From assembly GCA_022829145.1 (NCBI GenBank), contig CM040743.1, forward strand, positions 23,410,646 through 23,474,645: 64,000 bases of DNA. The letters run 5' to 3'. Under the pieces are notes generated by a model, which was not told the origin of the DNA, searched no databases, and saw only the letters and a list, made by a program, of their open reading frames with translations. A program made the translations under genes and the position numbers. This document shows, one piece after another, positions 11,813 through 24,079 of this stretch (positions are counted from its first letter, which is position 1; every line of letters starts with the position of its first letter). Source of the DNA: Albula goreensis (Eukaryota > Chordata > Actinopteri > Albuliformes > Albulidae).

Positions 11813-14800
11813 TACATAACACCATTGTGCACCTTCTTTATATTAGAACTGGTCCTCCTAACTGATAGAACTAAGGTATATTCAGGGTAAAATACGGGAT
11901 CATGCATTAAGTTATAATTGGAGTTTTTAAATGTGGTCAACATATTGTGTTTATGGACAATATTTTCATTTCTTGTACACTTCATTTTTTCTTTCTTTAA
12001 CTTTTTTAAACATTTCCTTTCTCAGTTTCAGTCCTATTACGTTAAACATTATCCATAGAAGGTAGCAAAATGCCATTCCAAGAACTTCAGTGCTGAAGAA
12101 ACCAAGCAAATTTTTCAAGGGAGAAAATGGTATTCGGCAATGATAACTGTGTGTATTCAGGTTGCATGGTTCATGCTGTCTATCCTCCAGAGAAAAGCAT
12201 TGTTGTTTATCTGCGAGCAAGTTCCACCACATGGGCACATTTCTCACTGGGAGCTTGGAGAGAAGTCAGCTGAGTCAACAGAGGACAGCTCTGATAAGCT
12301 TTCCAGAGTGAAATACCTCTATCCTATGAGCATTCAAATCACATGCCCATGAATGACTGAATCCATCTGTATTCTATAAGCATCCACACACAAATCATGC
12401 AAAAAAGAACCTATGCGTGCAAAGATTCGTGCATGTTGAGAAGTTCCTGAATGATAAGTTTGAGGCTGTTTCTAATCAGCGTTCCTTAAATGTCAGTGAT
12501 AAGTTTAGCAGCGGTTGATAGACACCTGAGGAATTGCAAGATGATAATATATATTTTTCTCACAGGTTATTGTTTACTCCAAGCAGATGAAATCTTCCCT
12601 CTCTGGATTTGACATTTGTGTAGTGAGAAATGAAGTTTTCTTCTCAAAACAACCTAAAGTTACATGGCTCACCCAAGTGTTTTTCTCTCTCATTATTGTG
12701 CAAATATATACAAGCGACACCCACAGAAACATACAGTGTAAAATTCTTCATGAATCACTTCCCCTGTTTGAACCTGAAAGTGAGTCACCAAATTATACGC
12801 TACTGCTCCAAAGTACAGACTATCTGTATGAAATTATAGCCATTGCATTGTTATCATACATAAGGAAGATAAGCCTGAATTTAACTATGCTAGATAAGAG
12901 AGGAGTTAGGGGTGCAGAACTGACAGCTGTCTGTATTTCAAGAGCATGAATGCAAAATGATGTATTCTTTAGACCTGGACTTGAGCAACTAACTGTTACA
13001 AGCAAGGATCCAAATGGAGAAAATTAAATTTGAGAAGATAAATGAAAAGATAAAAAGCTTTTGTCTTTCAGTTTCATGTAAGAAAATTCATAAGAGGCTC
13101 TGTGAATTAATGAGCAAATTAATTGTATTTGGGCAGCAACTTTGAAGTCAAAAGTGCTTTACAAAGAGGAGGGGTGACTCAGCTCATCCACTACCTATGT
13201 GTGGTACTCACCTGGGTGATACACAGCACCAGGACAGTCATTATGCTTCAGTTCAGGATTTATTCAGGTAATTAGACCGGTGTGTGATTAGATGACAAGG
13301 TTGATGGAGCCAGACTGGGAATTTGGCCAGGACTCCAGGGAAAACCAGCTATTCAGCGCAGTAAGCAGCAAAGCATGTTTAATTACCAACCTGCTTCAGT
13401 ACCACAATTTAGCATCCAGTCGTGGCCTCATCCCAATACATTTGTTTTTGCTCATCTTCTGTCAGAATGGCAACAAAACCACAGAGGGTTTCCCTAATCA
13501 ACAAAAATGAATTTCACTATCTCTCTATTTCTCCCCTATGATAATCTTGTGTTCCTCTGGTCTTAGAACAAAAAAAGCCCAGCATCACCATACAGAACTG
13601 CCTTCAGTAAGAACATCTTGAGAATAACCAATATCATTTTGTTAGTTCAGCTTCATTCTGTGTCTGGCCACACTAGTCATATGTCATGTGTATTACAATT
13701 GTGTGGCCTGGCCTGCTGTCCAGAAAGTTCAAAAGAAAGGTACAAAACAAAAATAATAAAAGGATTTGTAGTTGGGGAAGTCCAGGTACAATTACTTTGG
13801 TTTACAAGCAGAGCAATATGTGAAAATTGAGCTGAAGGAAAAGAGGGATGGAAGTCTAGCCAAGAAAATACTATCCTTGTATTTTCTTTCCTTGGTTTGA
13901 TTTCGATCTAATGATGTCAGTGAGCATCTCAGCAATACCACAGAGGAATTAGCCATATAATTCTTTGTGACATATATGACATTAAAGCACTTAAAAGCAG
14001 TGATGTAACATCAGTGATCCATCTTCCATTTTATTTTGTCTTAATTCTTCTGTGAGCAGATAACGTCTGGGGTATTTTTTTAGTTGATGTAGCTGATAAA
14101 TGTTAATCTGTACAAAAAATTGCAAAGGGGTAAACAATCCACATAAGGTGCAAATCTCCCAGATTCATTTTGGCTCGAAATGAGGAATAAACTCTGACAA
14201 TATGATGGAGACAATAGTGATTTTTTTAAATGCATAATCCACTGAATACTGTTTGCATGAACACCTAAGAATTCTTATTTAAGAAGCACTGCCAATTTTC
14301 TGCCTTTTTTTCTGTCTGCATTTGCTTGTAGATAAATGAAGGTCCATCAAGGTGAAGCATTATATTACAAAATGTTTTCATACAGATTGTGCAAGACAGC
14401 ACATTCAATTATTGTCCTCAACTGTTTATTCAAGTGTAGTTCCAAAAACCAAACACAAAACATGTTTGATAACTAATATAAGTAGAAATATAGTTCAGTA
14501 AATTTTTATTACTAGTGTTCGATTTTGACATTTATGTTTTGCAAGGCTTACTTGTAAAGGCTTACTCAGGGGTGGGGCAAAGCCACGTGCAGCCCTGCAA
14601 TACGGCAAGGCTTCATTGTTGAATAAATTGTGCTTGAATGAGAAACATAATCATTGGAGAAGAGGGTCTGAAACTGGCCTTCCTATAGGAGGTCACACTG
14701 TGTCTGGTATTTCTGAGACAAAATCTGAATTTGAAAAAAAAACATAGATGGGACAGAGTTTCTGGACCACAGGTTGAATAGAGCAGGGGGACTGAACATT

Positions 14801-15156
14801 ATGACCCAATTTAGGGGGCAGATTTTTGATTGGACAGGAGAGTCTAATGAAGCAGGTTTGAGAAGTGTAGCATGAATTATAGAGGAGGATTCTAAGTGGA
14901 ACTCTCACTTATGGAAGTGTCGCTTGACCCCAGCATATGTCTGTTCTTCATACTGTAGCTTATCGTAAGTGTGCTCTCAGAGATTGAGTGAGCAAAGAGG
15001 CTTGTATAGGACCGAGGGCTTCAACACAGATTGTGCATGGTCAGGGGTCTGGTGACAAGTATGAAACCAGCACTTCTAATTCTCATTCCCTCAGCAGATA
15101 TTGTCTCTCACTCAAAAAGGAAAGATATTCATAGCCCCCCTTCCCCTCACCATGTG

Positions 15157-15160
<4 letters not shown>

Positions 15161-15235
<75 letters not shown>
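15161..15235. repeat. (CA)n microsatellite
   Basis: An uninterrupted CA run of about 75 bases, preceded by CATGTGCACG. It is a typical teleost dinucleotide repeat about 2.9 kb upstream of the stt3b promoter. It has no coding meaning. Confidence 0.98.
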
Positions 15236-15236
<1 letters not shown>

Positions 15237-18060
15237 AGCCCTGCTGGTGTTATGTCTTTGCTCCTAGAGTAATCTGTCCATGGAAATAAACTTCATAGAG
15301 TCCACCAATATCATATTATACTCCATTGCTCCAGTGAAGGAAAGAAAAATGAATACAACAGACACACATTTTAGATGTAAGGGGCTTCAAAATTAAGAAA
15401 ATTTAATCAATATGGGTAACGGGGAGTGTTTTTTTGGGCAATTTATACTCACAGTTTTTTCAGTGATTGACTAAACTATAAGTGTGATTTAGTTCAATTG
15501 AAGTATTGAGTGACCTACAATAATCACACTGTAATTCAAAACAGTATTACAGATGGGGAGTGTAGGACTGTTCAGTTCAGAACAGGTTTGTATGTGATGT
15601 CAGTCAACAAAAACATGTGCAGTGAGCAAACATGTTTGGGCTTCATTAGAAATGAAACCCAGAAAGAAAAGGGCAACAGACAATGGAGCTGATGTCTTAA
15701 GAAGTATTTCCCCTTGTTTCAACTGCCTCATCTCTGTTGTATGTCTCTCATGAGTTGACAGAATAATTCATTGCTTTACATTTGTAATTGAGTGTTAATT
15801 ATTAAAAGAACTAAGACACACATGGGAAAGAGAGTGGCACGCTACACAGGATAGTTTCTATCGTTCCTTTTTCCAGAGTACTCTACAGGTCATCAGGTGA
15901 ATGGCAAAAACCTTGTAGAACCACACTTATACAATGAGAAACCAGTATAATTGAAGTCTGAATGCACCTGCTTGTGCACTAAGTTCAACTTGGATTTGTT
16001 TGAAGGGACTTGTGTATCGATTAATAAAGGAGAATTTCCCGTTATTAATCAAAACAGGTTTGAAGATGCACCAGGATTGATATTATGTCAAGTGAAATTG
16101 AGTTGCCTCTATATTCATTTTTTTGTGATGCTGCCTTGGAAAAATAATGATTTTGATTGAACTGGTCTCAATCATTATCTCGCTTTCCTGTAATGTTAAG
16201 ACACCCTTAAGCTCCTCTGTAAATGATTTGTTGCTTTTGCATCGATTTGCCATCTTTATTTTATTATCAAATGACGTTCCCTTTACTGCCCTGTTCCTCC
16301 TCCAACACCCTTCCAAATATCTAACTCTAACATCCCACTATGTCAATGTTGACTGTCATATTTCCTCCACTCATGTCTTCACTTCTAACATTTGTCTTTT
16401 CTTCTTCTCCATCCATTTTTTTCAACCTATACCTTTCTCAGCCAGTTCCTATGTTGCATCCATCTATCCTCCCTCATACTATTCTGCTAATACCTGCTTT
16501 CCTCCCTTTTCTTCTACAAATATATTACTTTTTTGTTCTGAGACCCTATGTTTTCACTGTAAAAAAAACATTATCCACTGTTCCTTGTGGTGTGACAAAT
16601 AAATAAATAAATAATAATATGTGATTAAAATAAATTTTCTATTAATAAAGGGGGATGAAACCAATGACATTTAAGTGTTGTGAAGAAAGACTTGAGCCCA
16701 TGTGACAAACCCTTTCACTATAGCAAAATACGCACAACAATCGTAGGAAGTGAAGTTTATAACATACAAACAATAACCAAAATATTTTCGGTTATTAAGC
16801 TCAATCACTTATTTGACTAAATCATTTTAACATATAGAGCTCAAATAATGCACCACCATTTATTTTCTGTATGAAAGCATCTACAGTTGTTCTGACACCA
16901 AAAATGGAGTAAACTGCATTATATTACATATACATTTCATTGGAGTTAAAAAAAAAAAAAATTGGATATGTACTCCAAAAGCTCACATTCAAATTCTGAG
17001 CTTTTATTCAAGGGTGTTTTCATACATTTATATTTCACCATGCAGAAATCAGAGAACTTTTCATTTTTTTTTTTTTTTTTGGAAGTGCTTATTTATTAAA
17101 AGAGTTAACGTCAGAGTGGAATGTTCTAGGCTGACACAGACAGTAATTCAGTCTTCCCTCATTCTAAGAATGAATTGTTACTTCTTCAGGCTTAAACCAA
17201 AACAACATAAAAACATCAAATTTTTTTCCAAATGAATCAGGAAATGGTGCATACCTTTCTCTTGATTACCTAAAAGCAAAAGGACAGAATGCACAGGTGC
17301 TTGATGTCTTGTGTCTCAAACATGATTCATAATTTACACTTGGGCTATTAAACCAGACTTGACATTTTACTCAAAATATTCTGTTTTGAATACTGCAAAA
17401 AAAGTCAAATGCTAGATCAGTGAGTGCTAAAATACTGCTTCAGTAAGTATTGTTTCATTATTTGAAATACAATTCTGCCTGAAAACATGCTGACGCCGGC
17501 ATGACTTTTATGCACGTCCTTTTTTATATCAAACTCTGGAATGGACAAAATTAACAGCTAATTTAGTCTCTGATGTGACATGAAATCCATCTCAAATTAT
17601 TCTAAGTCTCTATGGATGCCTCCTGAGCAAGAGATTCCCCATGGGCAAACAAACGTCACTATCATGAAATGCAATCAGTCTCGATTATTTCTGGTCTGTG
17701 ATGCTTTCTCTCCTGAAAGAAAAATTACTGAAAGACACCCCAGGCTGAAAGTAACGTTTTATCAAGTGATGATAGAAATGGGTCATGTGCTATAATTGAA
17801 TTCGTTGTTAAATAATATTTTTAAAATTAGTAGGCTGGTTGCTTTAGAGACGAGTGGTGCTATATGTAGCCTACTCACTTTAACTGTAATATAAATGCAT
17901 CCACGTCGTTTGAGTTTTCCTCTCCCTGTGTCAAATTTGTTCTCTCTGTAGTCTACAGCTTTTCCTTTTTTCAATAAGAAAATCAATTTCATTGGCTGTG
18001 ACTGTTGACAGTATCAAAGTTTTTTTTTAAAGAATTATAACCAGTAATGTTCTGCTATAT

Positions 18061-18473
18061 CATTAGATGGGCGAGTAAACGTGCGTTCTGATATAGTATT
18101 TACTCATTGGTAGAACGCATTGTCTGTCACGGTATACTTCGCTGGGATTGGTTTTTGAGGAACCAACCGTTTATTCATCCCCGTTGTACCTGTCGCACTG
18201 TGAGAGGCTGACGGCTCTTCCTGTTGACCCTCCCATCTCTCTACCCCCACGTCTGAGCAAGTCATTCAGCTTGTGCATGAGTGTCAGCTCCTGCCGGGTG
18301 TAATGGTACTCTGCGGAAACCCTTGCAGCAAATAAATACCGGTGGAGCTATCAAGAGGATAAGGGAAAGAGGGCCACATTGAGCGACGGGGAGCTGCGCT
18401 GGGCGACAGTGGAGCGCGTGGCAGGAGAGAGGGCTCTCTTTCCTTCCAGAATACACCGCTAATCGTGTAGAAT
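18061..18473 (+). promoter_or_regulatory. stt3b: stt3b promoter and 5' leader
   Basis: The base composition changes here from AT-rich to CpG-bearing sequence that continues through exon 1, as at a TATA-less housekeeping promoter. Two inverted CCAAT boxes (ATTGG) lie at 18106-18110 and 18147-18151. No TATA box is evident at a sensible distance. The start site cannot be placed. If transcription begins upstream of 18277, the leader carries two very short upstream open reading frames, annotated separately. An in-frame TAG at 18468-18470 lies just before the start ATG, which excludes a longer N-terminus in this frame. Confidence 0.6.
18277..18335 (+). promoter_or_regulatory. two overlapping short uORFs in stt3b leader
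   Basis: The first ATG at 18277 opens eight codons ending in TAA at 18301-18303. The second ATG (18303-18305) shares the last A of that stop and opens ten codons ending in TAA at 18333-18335. No further ATG occurs before the main start at 18474. If the leader includes this segment, the arrangement (TAATG stop-start overlap) could reduce or tune STT3B translation. The transcription start is unknown, so this remains conditional. Confidence 0.4.
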
Positions 18474-18730
18474 ATGGCGGAGCAACACACAGTCACCGAT
18501 GGCAAGCACAAAGCTTCCACAAATGCCGGGGGCACGCTCCTGGGCAATAGTCGGCCCAACGCTGTAGGTGCAGGGGCCAGAGGAAGCCTGTCCGGCGGAC
18601 TGACACAGCCAGCAGGATGGCAATCACTGCTATCGTTTACCATACTCTTCCTGGCCTGGTTGGCAGGCTTTAGTTCGAGACTCTTCGCAGTGATTCGATT
18701 CGAGAGCATCATCCACGAGTTTGACCCATG
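18474..18730 (+). CDS. stt3b: stt3b coding exon 1
   Basis: First coding exon of STT3B, the catalytic subunit of the OST-B oligosaccharyltransferase, which transfers the lipid-linked glycan to Asn-X-Ser/Thr sites in the ER membrane, mostly post-translationally. The start ATG has A at -3 and G at +4, and an in-frame stop lies two codons upstream. It encodes 85 full codons plus two bases of the Trp86 codon; the donor is CCATG|GTAAGT. Residues 1-46 are a hydrophilic cytosolic tail, which separates STT3B from STT3A. Residues 41-66 (GGLTQPAGWQSLLSF, then TILFLAWLAGF) match human STT3B almost exactly and include transmembrane segment 1 (about 51-70). HEFDPW at 81-86 holds the first acidic metal-binding motif (E82, D84; yeast E45, D47). 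The tail is roughly 20 residues shorter than human. Confidence 0.97.
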
Positions 18731-19299
18731 GTAAGTTGTCAGTTTGCTATCATTATTAATGAGCTAGCAGTCGGATACTGCTTTGTAAATGATGAACCCA
18801 ACAGAGAACTGGAATTATTATTATTTAATTTCGCTAGATAAAGTACATTTTTACCTCGTCCCAGTACAAGCTAATAATAGCTAAGTAGCTAGCCAGTGTG
18901 TCGTAATCTTAACCGTTAGCTTGTGTTTAGCATTAAATTTAAGATACAACTACCAGTAAAACAATATTGTACGTGAGTGTTTAGTGCCAGAGATATGGAG
19001 GAGTCCAGATTTGACTGAAACATTTTGCCTGGTGTGTTGAACAAGGTTGTTGGTCACTTTGCTAGCTAGCTAATTATCTTAGCTAGCCAACGGTTGTTAA
19101 TGCGCATTCATTCATTTATGCGGAGTCTTAGCTAGTTGTGAGCATATGCTGCAGCTGAATTAATATCCAAGTCTTGCTTCCATATGCTGTTCCTGTATCC
19201 AAGTTGGATGTCTACACAGACTAGCTGACGTTAGTTTTGAAAGGTGATGTCGTTGGTGGTGTTCTCCTAGCTAGGGCTCTGATGCTAGCTAACAACTTC

Positions 19300-19425
19300 A
19301 GAAGCGACACAGTTGTATCCACAGAAGAAAAAGCACTTTGTCAAAGACAATAACGTGGCTGTCCAGATGTCAGGGGGAATTGAACCCGGAAGCCGAAGAC
19401 TAGCCGCTGTCTTGTCTATTTTGTT
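19300..19425 (-). mobile_element. tRNA-derived SINE remnant (minus strand)
   Basis: Read on the minus strand, the sequence has GGGTTCAATTCCCCC (19373-19387), a good match to the Pol III B box GGTTCRANNCC. It is followed by a stretch ending TGTCTTTGACAAAGTGCTTTT that resembles the fish SINE body around TGAGCAAGGTACTTAA. The A box is not clear and the tail is lost or diverged, so the ends are approximate. It is an old copy in the early part of stt3b intron 1. Confidence 0.4.
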
Positions 19426-20639
19426 ACCGGTCATTGTCCACGATTCGTAATTACCCATCGTAAAACTACCCCTTCGTTTCAAGGCATTTTATATCTAGAT
19501 TAGTATTGGTAGTAAGCTGCGTAGCACTGTCTAATTCATTACGAGGAAGGGAGAATTAAGCTTCAGGTACAAAACAGCTTCCCAGCTTCAATTCGTTTTG
19601 GTCCTGCAGTAAAACGGCACGTGCTTAGCTTCCAGGCTAATACATTTTCTCCTAGTATGGGTATCCTTTCCGAACTGCAATACGTCGGGAATAGTGGAAG
19701 TATTGTCGCCGAGCCAAGTGTAGTACGATAATCCGTAGAATTCTGATTGTGCATCAAGCCTTTTTTGGTTGACTGCTATGTTTTAAGCTACTTAAAATAT
19801 AATATTCATGTAGGGGTGCATTTTTCTCGCTGGGTTTGGAGGCTGACATGGTCTCCATTGGAAAGGAGAACAAAAAAGAGAAAGCACACATTAAACAGAG
19901 GGTTTCATTGGAGATGAAGTTCAGAGCGTTTGACGTGTGATTGACAAACTCCAGTCTCCACCTCCCATTAGTCCCCTTGCCAAACCCGCTGTGGCGCTTT
20001 TCCCTCAAATGTATTCCACTTTGTGTGGACTTTATAGATTATGTCCAGACAGAAGACTTAAGAGCATTACAATTCTTGACTTCTATAGGCTTCTCTAACG
20101 GGGTTTCAAAGCTACACCGTCTTCTATAGCTATGATCAATCTCTTAAGTCTGGTCTCCATTGCCTGCCGATTCTGTCAGACTGTGATAAAGGTAATTTAT
20201 AAACCTTGCATAGACCAAGGTCAACCTAACCTAGGCAGTGACTAATGCTTAATCAGGATTGAATGAATTATACCAGCATACTGTGTCTATCTTGTAGTTG
20301 GTTGTTCAATGGCTAGTACCCACATACAGTCTAATTATTAACCACCGAAGCCACCATGGCTGCATGCCAAATAAGGATTTGGTTACATCTTGCATATCAG
20401 TATGTTATGAACTGGGCAAATAAGCTGGTTGCAGTTGCTGTGTATGCGTCTTATGTATGGAAGTTCACAGTGCCTTTTCAAAGCACATGCAAAATCATTA
20501 CTGTTTTTATAACTTCTGTTGCTTCTCAAGCGAATGTCATGTGAATATCGGTTTTATTGTGCTACTTTCCATTTACATACAAGCGGCTCGATGAAGGCAA
20601 ACAGTCTGATCAGTCAGGAGTGGCAACAACCATTGTATG

Positions 20640-20835
20640 TGTTGGGGTTGCAGATGCACACACAGAGAGCTGGGCTTGTTACTCAGATGTTGCGTGTTTA
20701 AATCTGAGGGAAGAACACTTGTGTTGCACTCTTGAGTAAGTCTCTTCATCTGAATTGCTTCAGTAAATATTTAGTGTACAAAAATGTAAACTGTCACCCT
20801 GGATCAGAGTGAAATGCTGAAAAATCATGAAGTTA
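20640..20835 (+). mobile_element. tRNA-derived SINE, near full length
   Basis: The order of parts matches a common fish SINE. A degraded tRNA-like head has a B-box remnant (GTGTTTAAATCTG, about 20694-20706). The body follows with TTGCACTCTTGAGTAAGTCT, then TGAATTGCTTCAGTAAATAT (20751-20770). A 3' tail, CACCCTGGATCAGAGTGAAA at about 20795-20814 followed by TGCTGAAAAATCATG, corresponds to the family ending CTGGATAAGAGCGTCTGCTAAATG. The A box is not recognisable and no clear target-site duplication is seen. I infer a V-SINE-like family; the subfamily name is uncertain. Confidence 0.6.
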
Positions 20836-21420
20836 TCTAAAGTATTTAAAATTTGTGGGGAATTTATAACTCCTGCAGTACAAAGCCATGCATTTCAACA
20901 TTTATGCGATTTTCATCAATGGCTGCCTATTACTAGACTGTATATAATGGTCTTCCTAACTTCTGAGTGTGCAATTTTTATTGGGTTCACTGTATGAGAG
21001 CCTAAGACATAAAAGTTAGTTTATTTGGAGAATGGGTGCTGTTACTTTGTGTGATGCTCAAAACTTTTGAGCTCACAGCAACCATAACCTTCAGACTGAA
21101 ATACGAGCTGTGCACATTTCTCTCAAGGATGCCCTGCTGGCAGTGCTTTTCATTCGATACTATCCACTGCTGACAAGCGGTGCGATCTGACATCAGCCCA
21201 GTTTCCATTTCCAAACACGTGTGTCCAGATCAGCCGTATCCTTTATACCAAAATAGTTTCTTCAGTATCTGTCATTTCCCTGTAATTGTACGTCTGTTAA
21301 TTGTACTCTCAGTTTTGTTGCACAGTAATGGCAGTGGTTTTCATTTTACTTCAGGTATGATTACACTCCAGTGTTCGTATGGAATGTCACAACATATTTC
21401 AGGATATGCAGTAATCATGG

Positions 21421-21428
21421 ATCAATAG
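21421..21428. repeat. left 8-bp target-site duplication of hAT-like element
   Basis: ATCAATAG directly abuts the left terminal inverted repeat. It pairs with ACCAACAG at 22073-22080, 6 of 8 identical, and both differences are T/C transitions. An 8-bp duplication is the hallmark of hAT transposition. Confidence 0.55.
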
Positions 21429-22072
21429 TAGGGCTGCAGGGTATGTTGCATTTCTAAAGACATTTCTAATTAATTTGTTGCAATAAGCATATGGCAGTGT
21501 GTTGCGATAATGTAATTATTTTAATTTAATAAGCTGACAACTGTATGGGAAGGTATAGAGCAGAGGATAGTAGCACGCTTGCACAATTGGCTCTTGATGC
21601 AAAAGCGTGCACACCAATGACATCATGCGCAAGACGAGCAGGGAGAAGTAATTCCAGTGTGAAGCAAAGAACCTCTTGGCACGATAGTCGGCTTGTTGTC
21701 GAGCTGAGTCGGCCAGAGAGTCATGGCGAGGCAGCCACCGCAGCTACAGAAGGTGATGATTCGTAAATGAAAAAGCACCTCGGTTGTGTGGCAGTATTTT
21801 GGTTTTACATGTGATAACCACACTTAATCAGAAGTGATATGCAGTGAAGATTTACTAGTCACTGAGAAGTTTCACAGCGATGTTTCTTAAACCAAGAAGA
21901 ACAGGAAACGTGCATTGGAAATGTCATCATTTTAGGTTTTAAATGTACTTAAAAAATAATTGAAACTGATTAAATACATTAATCTTTGGTTTATCGTACC
22001 GCATATCACCATTGTAATAATCCATAAATTAATTTCATAACACATTTTTTTTCTCTGTATCGTGCAGCTCTA
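21429..22072. mobile_element. hAT-type DNA transposon, non-autonomous (644 bp)
   Basis: The left end TAGGGCTGCAGGGTA (21429-21443) and the reverse complement of the right end, TAGAGCTGCACGATA (22058-22072), agree at 12 of 15 positions. Subterminal words AATTAATTT and (G)CGATAA recur in inverted orientation inside both ends. TAGGGCTGCACGAT-type ends are known for a widespread fish hAT group. The 8-bp flanks are near-identical. The interior has only a 73-codon open frame (21545-21766) with no BED finger, dimerisation or RNase-H-like transposase motif, so the copy cannot mobilise itself. Differences between the ends suggest an old insertion. Confidence 0.65.
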
Positions 22073-22080
22073 ACCAACAG
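22073..22080. repeat. right 8-bp target-site duplication of hAT-like element
   Basis: ACCAACAG follows the right terminus immediately and is the partner of ATCAATAG at 21421-21428. Confidence 0.55.
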
Positions 22081-22851
22081 TATACCCTATCGGTGTTTAG
22101 CTGGGTTTTTCAGAAAATGTTGATTTCGTTACTCCATCTGCAATAGCTCCACCCTTCCCGCCCCCTTTCCAGACTTCCGCCGTGTGCCAGAGCTACTGGG
22201 TTGAACAGTAGCTTCAGCTCCAGACACACTCAATGCATATCTCATCTCTTGCCTTTGATCTGCAAAGTTGCATCCCGCTCAAGGAGAGCCCCATGGATTC
22301 TTTGCCAGGCAACCAGCTCTTGCACCGTGCAATCAGAAGATTAAGCACATTAACCCTGTATTGATTTCGAAAAACCAGAGGAGGAGCATGGTCGTTTCTT
22401 TCCATATCTGGTGCACCGTGTTTTCAGCGGACACTGACACAATCGAAAGTTTGCTGTAATCCTCATAGGTCCTCCATGAGGAAGGCAAAGCCTGGAGCAG
22501 GGCTGTCAGTGCAAGTTGAATCTTCTGTGGGGGTGGTACAGGAGTTGCATACCAAATGTGTTTTACCTGTACTCTGGTTAAAAAAAAAACAGGATTTTTT
22601 GGCTGTATTCGAGATTGCTCATGCATTACTCCAGATATATGCAAATTTCCAGACTGTTTGACCAGGAAATCCTGTGAAATCCTTACTGCTTGATGTAGTG
22701 CCCAATGAAGACTTGAGTACTGTATGCCCCATTTGCATCTGCAGCAAAGCATCAACAGTACTGGCAAACATCCATGTCTTTTGTGAATAATGAAACATAC
22801 AGATGATGGTGATGGAGAATAATCCTCATGGACATCTGGAATTAAATTACA

Positions 22852-22875
22852 TTTTTTTTTTTTTTTTTTTTTTTT
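22852..22875. repeat. poly-T tract (24)
   Basis: Twenty-four consecutive T within stt3b intron 1. No SINE or LINE body could be tied to it, so it is a simple mononucleotide repeat or the A-tail of an unrecognised minus-strand retroelement. Confidence 0.9.
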
Positions 22876-24079
22876 ACATGTGTGTACTTGTGGTGCTTCA
22901 AAATATCTATGCGAAACATACTTTTTCTGTCTTTTAGATGCAGTTCAAACTGTCGTAAGGTTGAATGAGATAATGTTATCCTTGCCCGAAGCTGATCTGT
23001 CAAGATGTCTCGTCCCGCTGCATCTGCGCTTCAGTATTGGAACGTTAATACGTTGAACTATCTAGCATCTGCATTTAGTTGCAAGTCATTTACCACTTGG
23101 TATGGATGTTGTTATTGTTCTTGAGAATGCTATTAAGTTGTTTAAAGTAATAAGTATAGGGAGGATGTGGACTGAGCATATATGAGAGATGCACCACAGA
23201 TTCAGATGGAGCTTGAGAATGCTTAATAGTTAATACATGGGTCAGATGTATAGTGCACTTTCCGTATACATTAGCTAACGTTATGCAACCACCGTCTTGG
23301 TGTTTTCCCTTTCATCTGCGTCCCATTGAAATAGGCACAGTGCCCTGCTCTTTCTTTTTTATGTTATATTTTAGTCTATTAACAAAACTGATAATTTGCT
23401 TTGGCATAAATATTTGCAGAAACAGACTCTAGGGCGCATAGTGTTTGTGGTGTCAGAAGGAGTCCCCAAGCAAAGCTAACAGGAACACTTAGACTAACGT
23501 CTTCTGTGTGGCTGAACACTTTGAATTTGAAGTAGTATTTTTTTTTTCCCCCACAGACTTTTTTGGCAGCATTGGAAACATCAAAGAGTGTATGGATGCC
23601 GTGCCTCCATTTTTTTGTTACTTGTTCATTTTTCAAACTGTTTCTTTTTATGTCCGACTTGAAAAGCAAAACAAGTGGAAACTGAGACATTGTCAACCAC
23701 CTCCACCCCACGCTACCAAACAAGCCAAAAGCAGTTTAGAGCAGACGGAGTAACAAGTTTTGTCCAAATTTTTAAAGTGGTCCAAAACTAACGATGTGAG
23801 GCCACAGCTTGTTGGGAGTACACATCTGGAACAGCTGATTAAATGACTGTTTTTGTGTGGATTAATATTATATTATTACAATATTCATATATTATTTAAT
23901 CTAATATTTAGATTGATTGTCATGATGCTTTTGCTGGTATTGAAAGCTGATGCAGGTTTAGGTGACTTATAGCTGCACCGCAAAGCAGTAATAGTTTAGT
24001 ATTTGTCGGTTATAAATAAACACATTTATCTGATTAGGCCTTTAAGTTGAAGCAAAAAAGTAAATGTATTCGAGTACAA

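Noticed and set aside
16147-16602. 151-codon open frame upstream of stt3b
   Set aside because: It lies in a T/C-rich tract that is naturally poor in + strand stops; the translation is Ser/Phe/Leu-rich low complexity.
18434-18450. Possible 3' splice site (CTCTCTTTCCTTCCAG) just upstream of the stt3b start codon
   Set aside because: It would imply an upstream non-coding exon. No supporting donor was identified and the CpG-rich context fits a simple leader, so it is not annotated.
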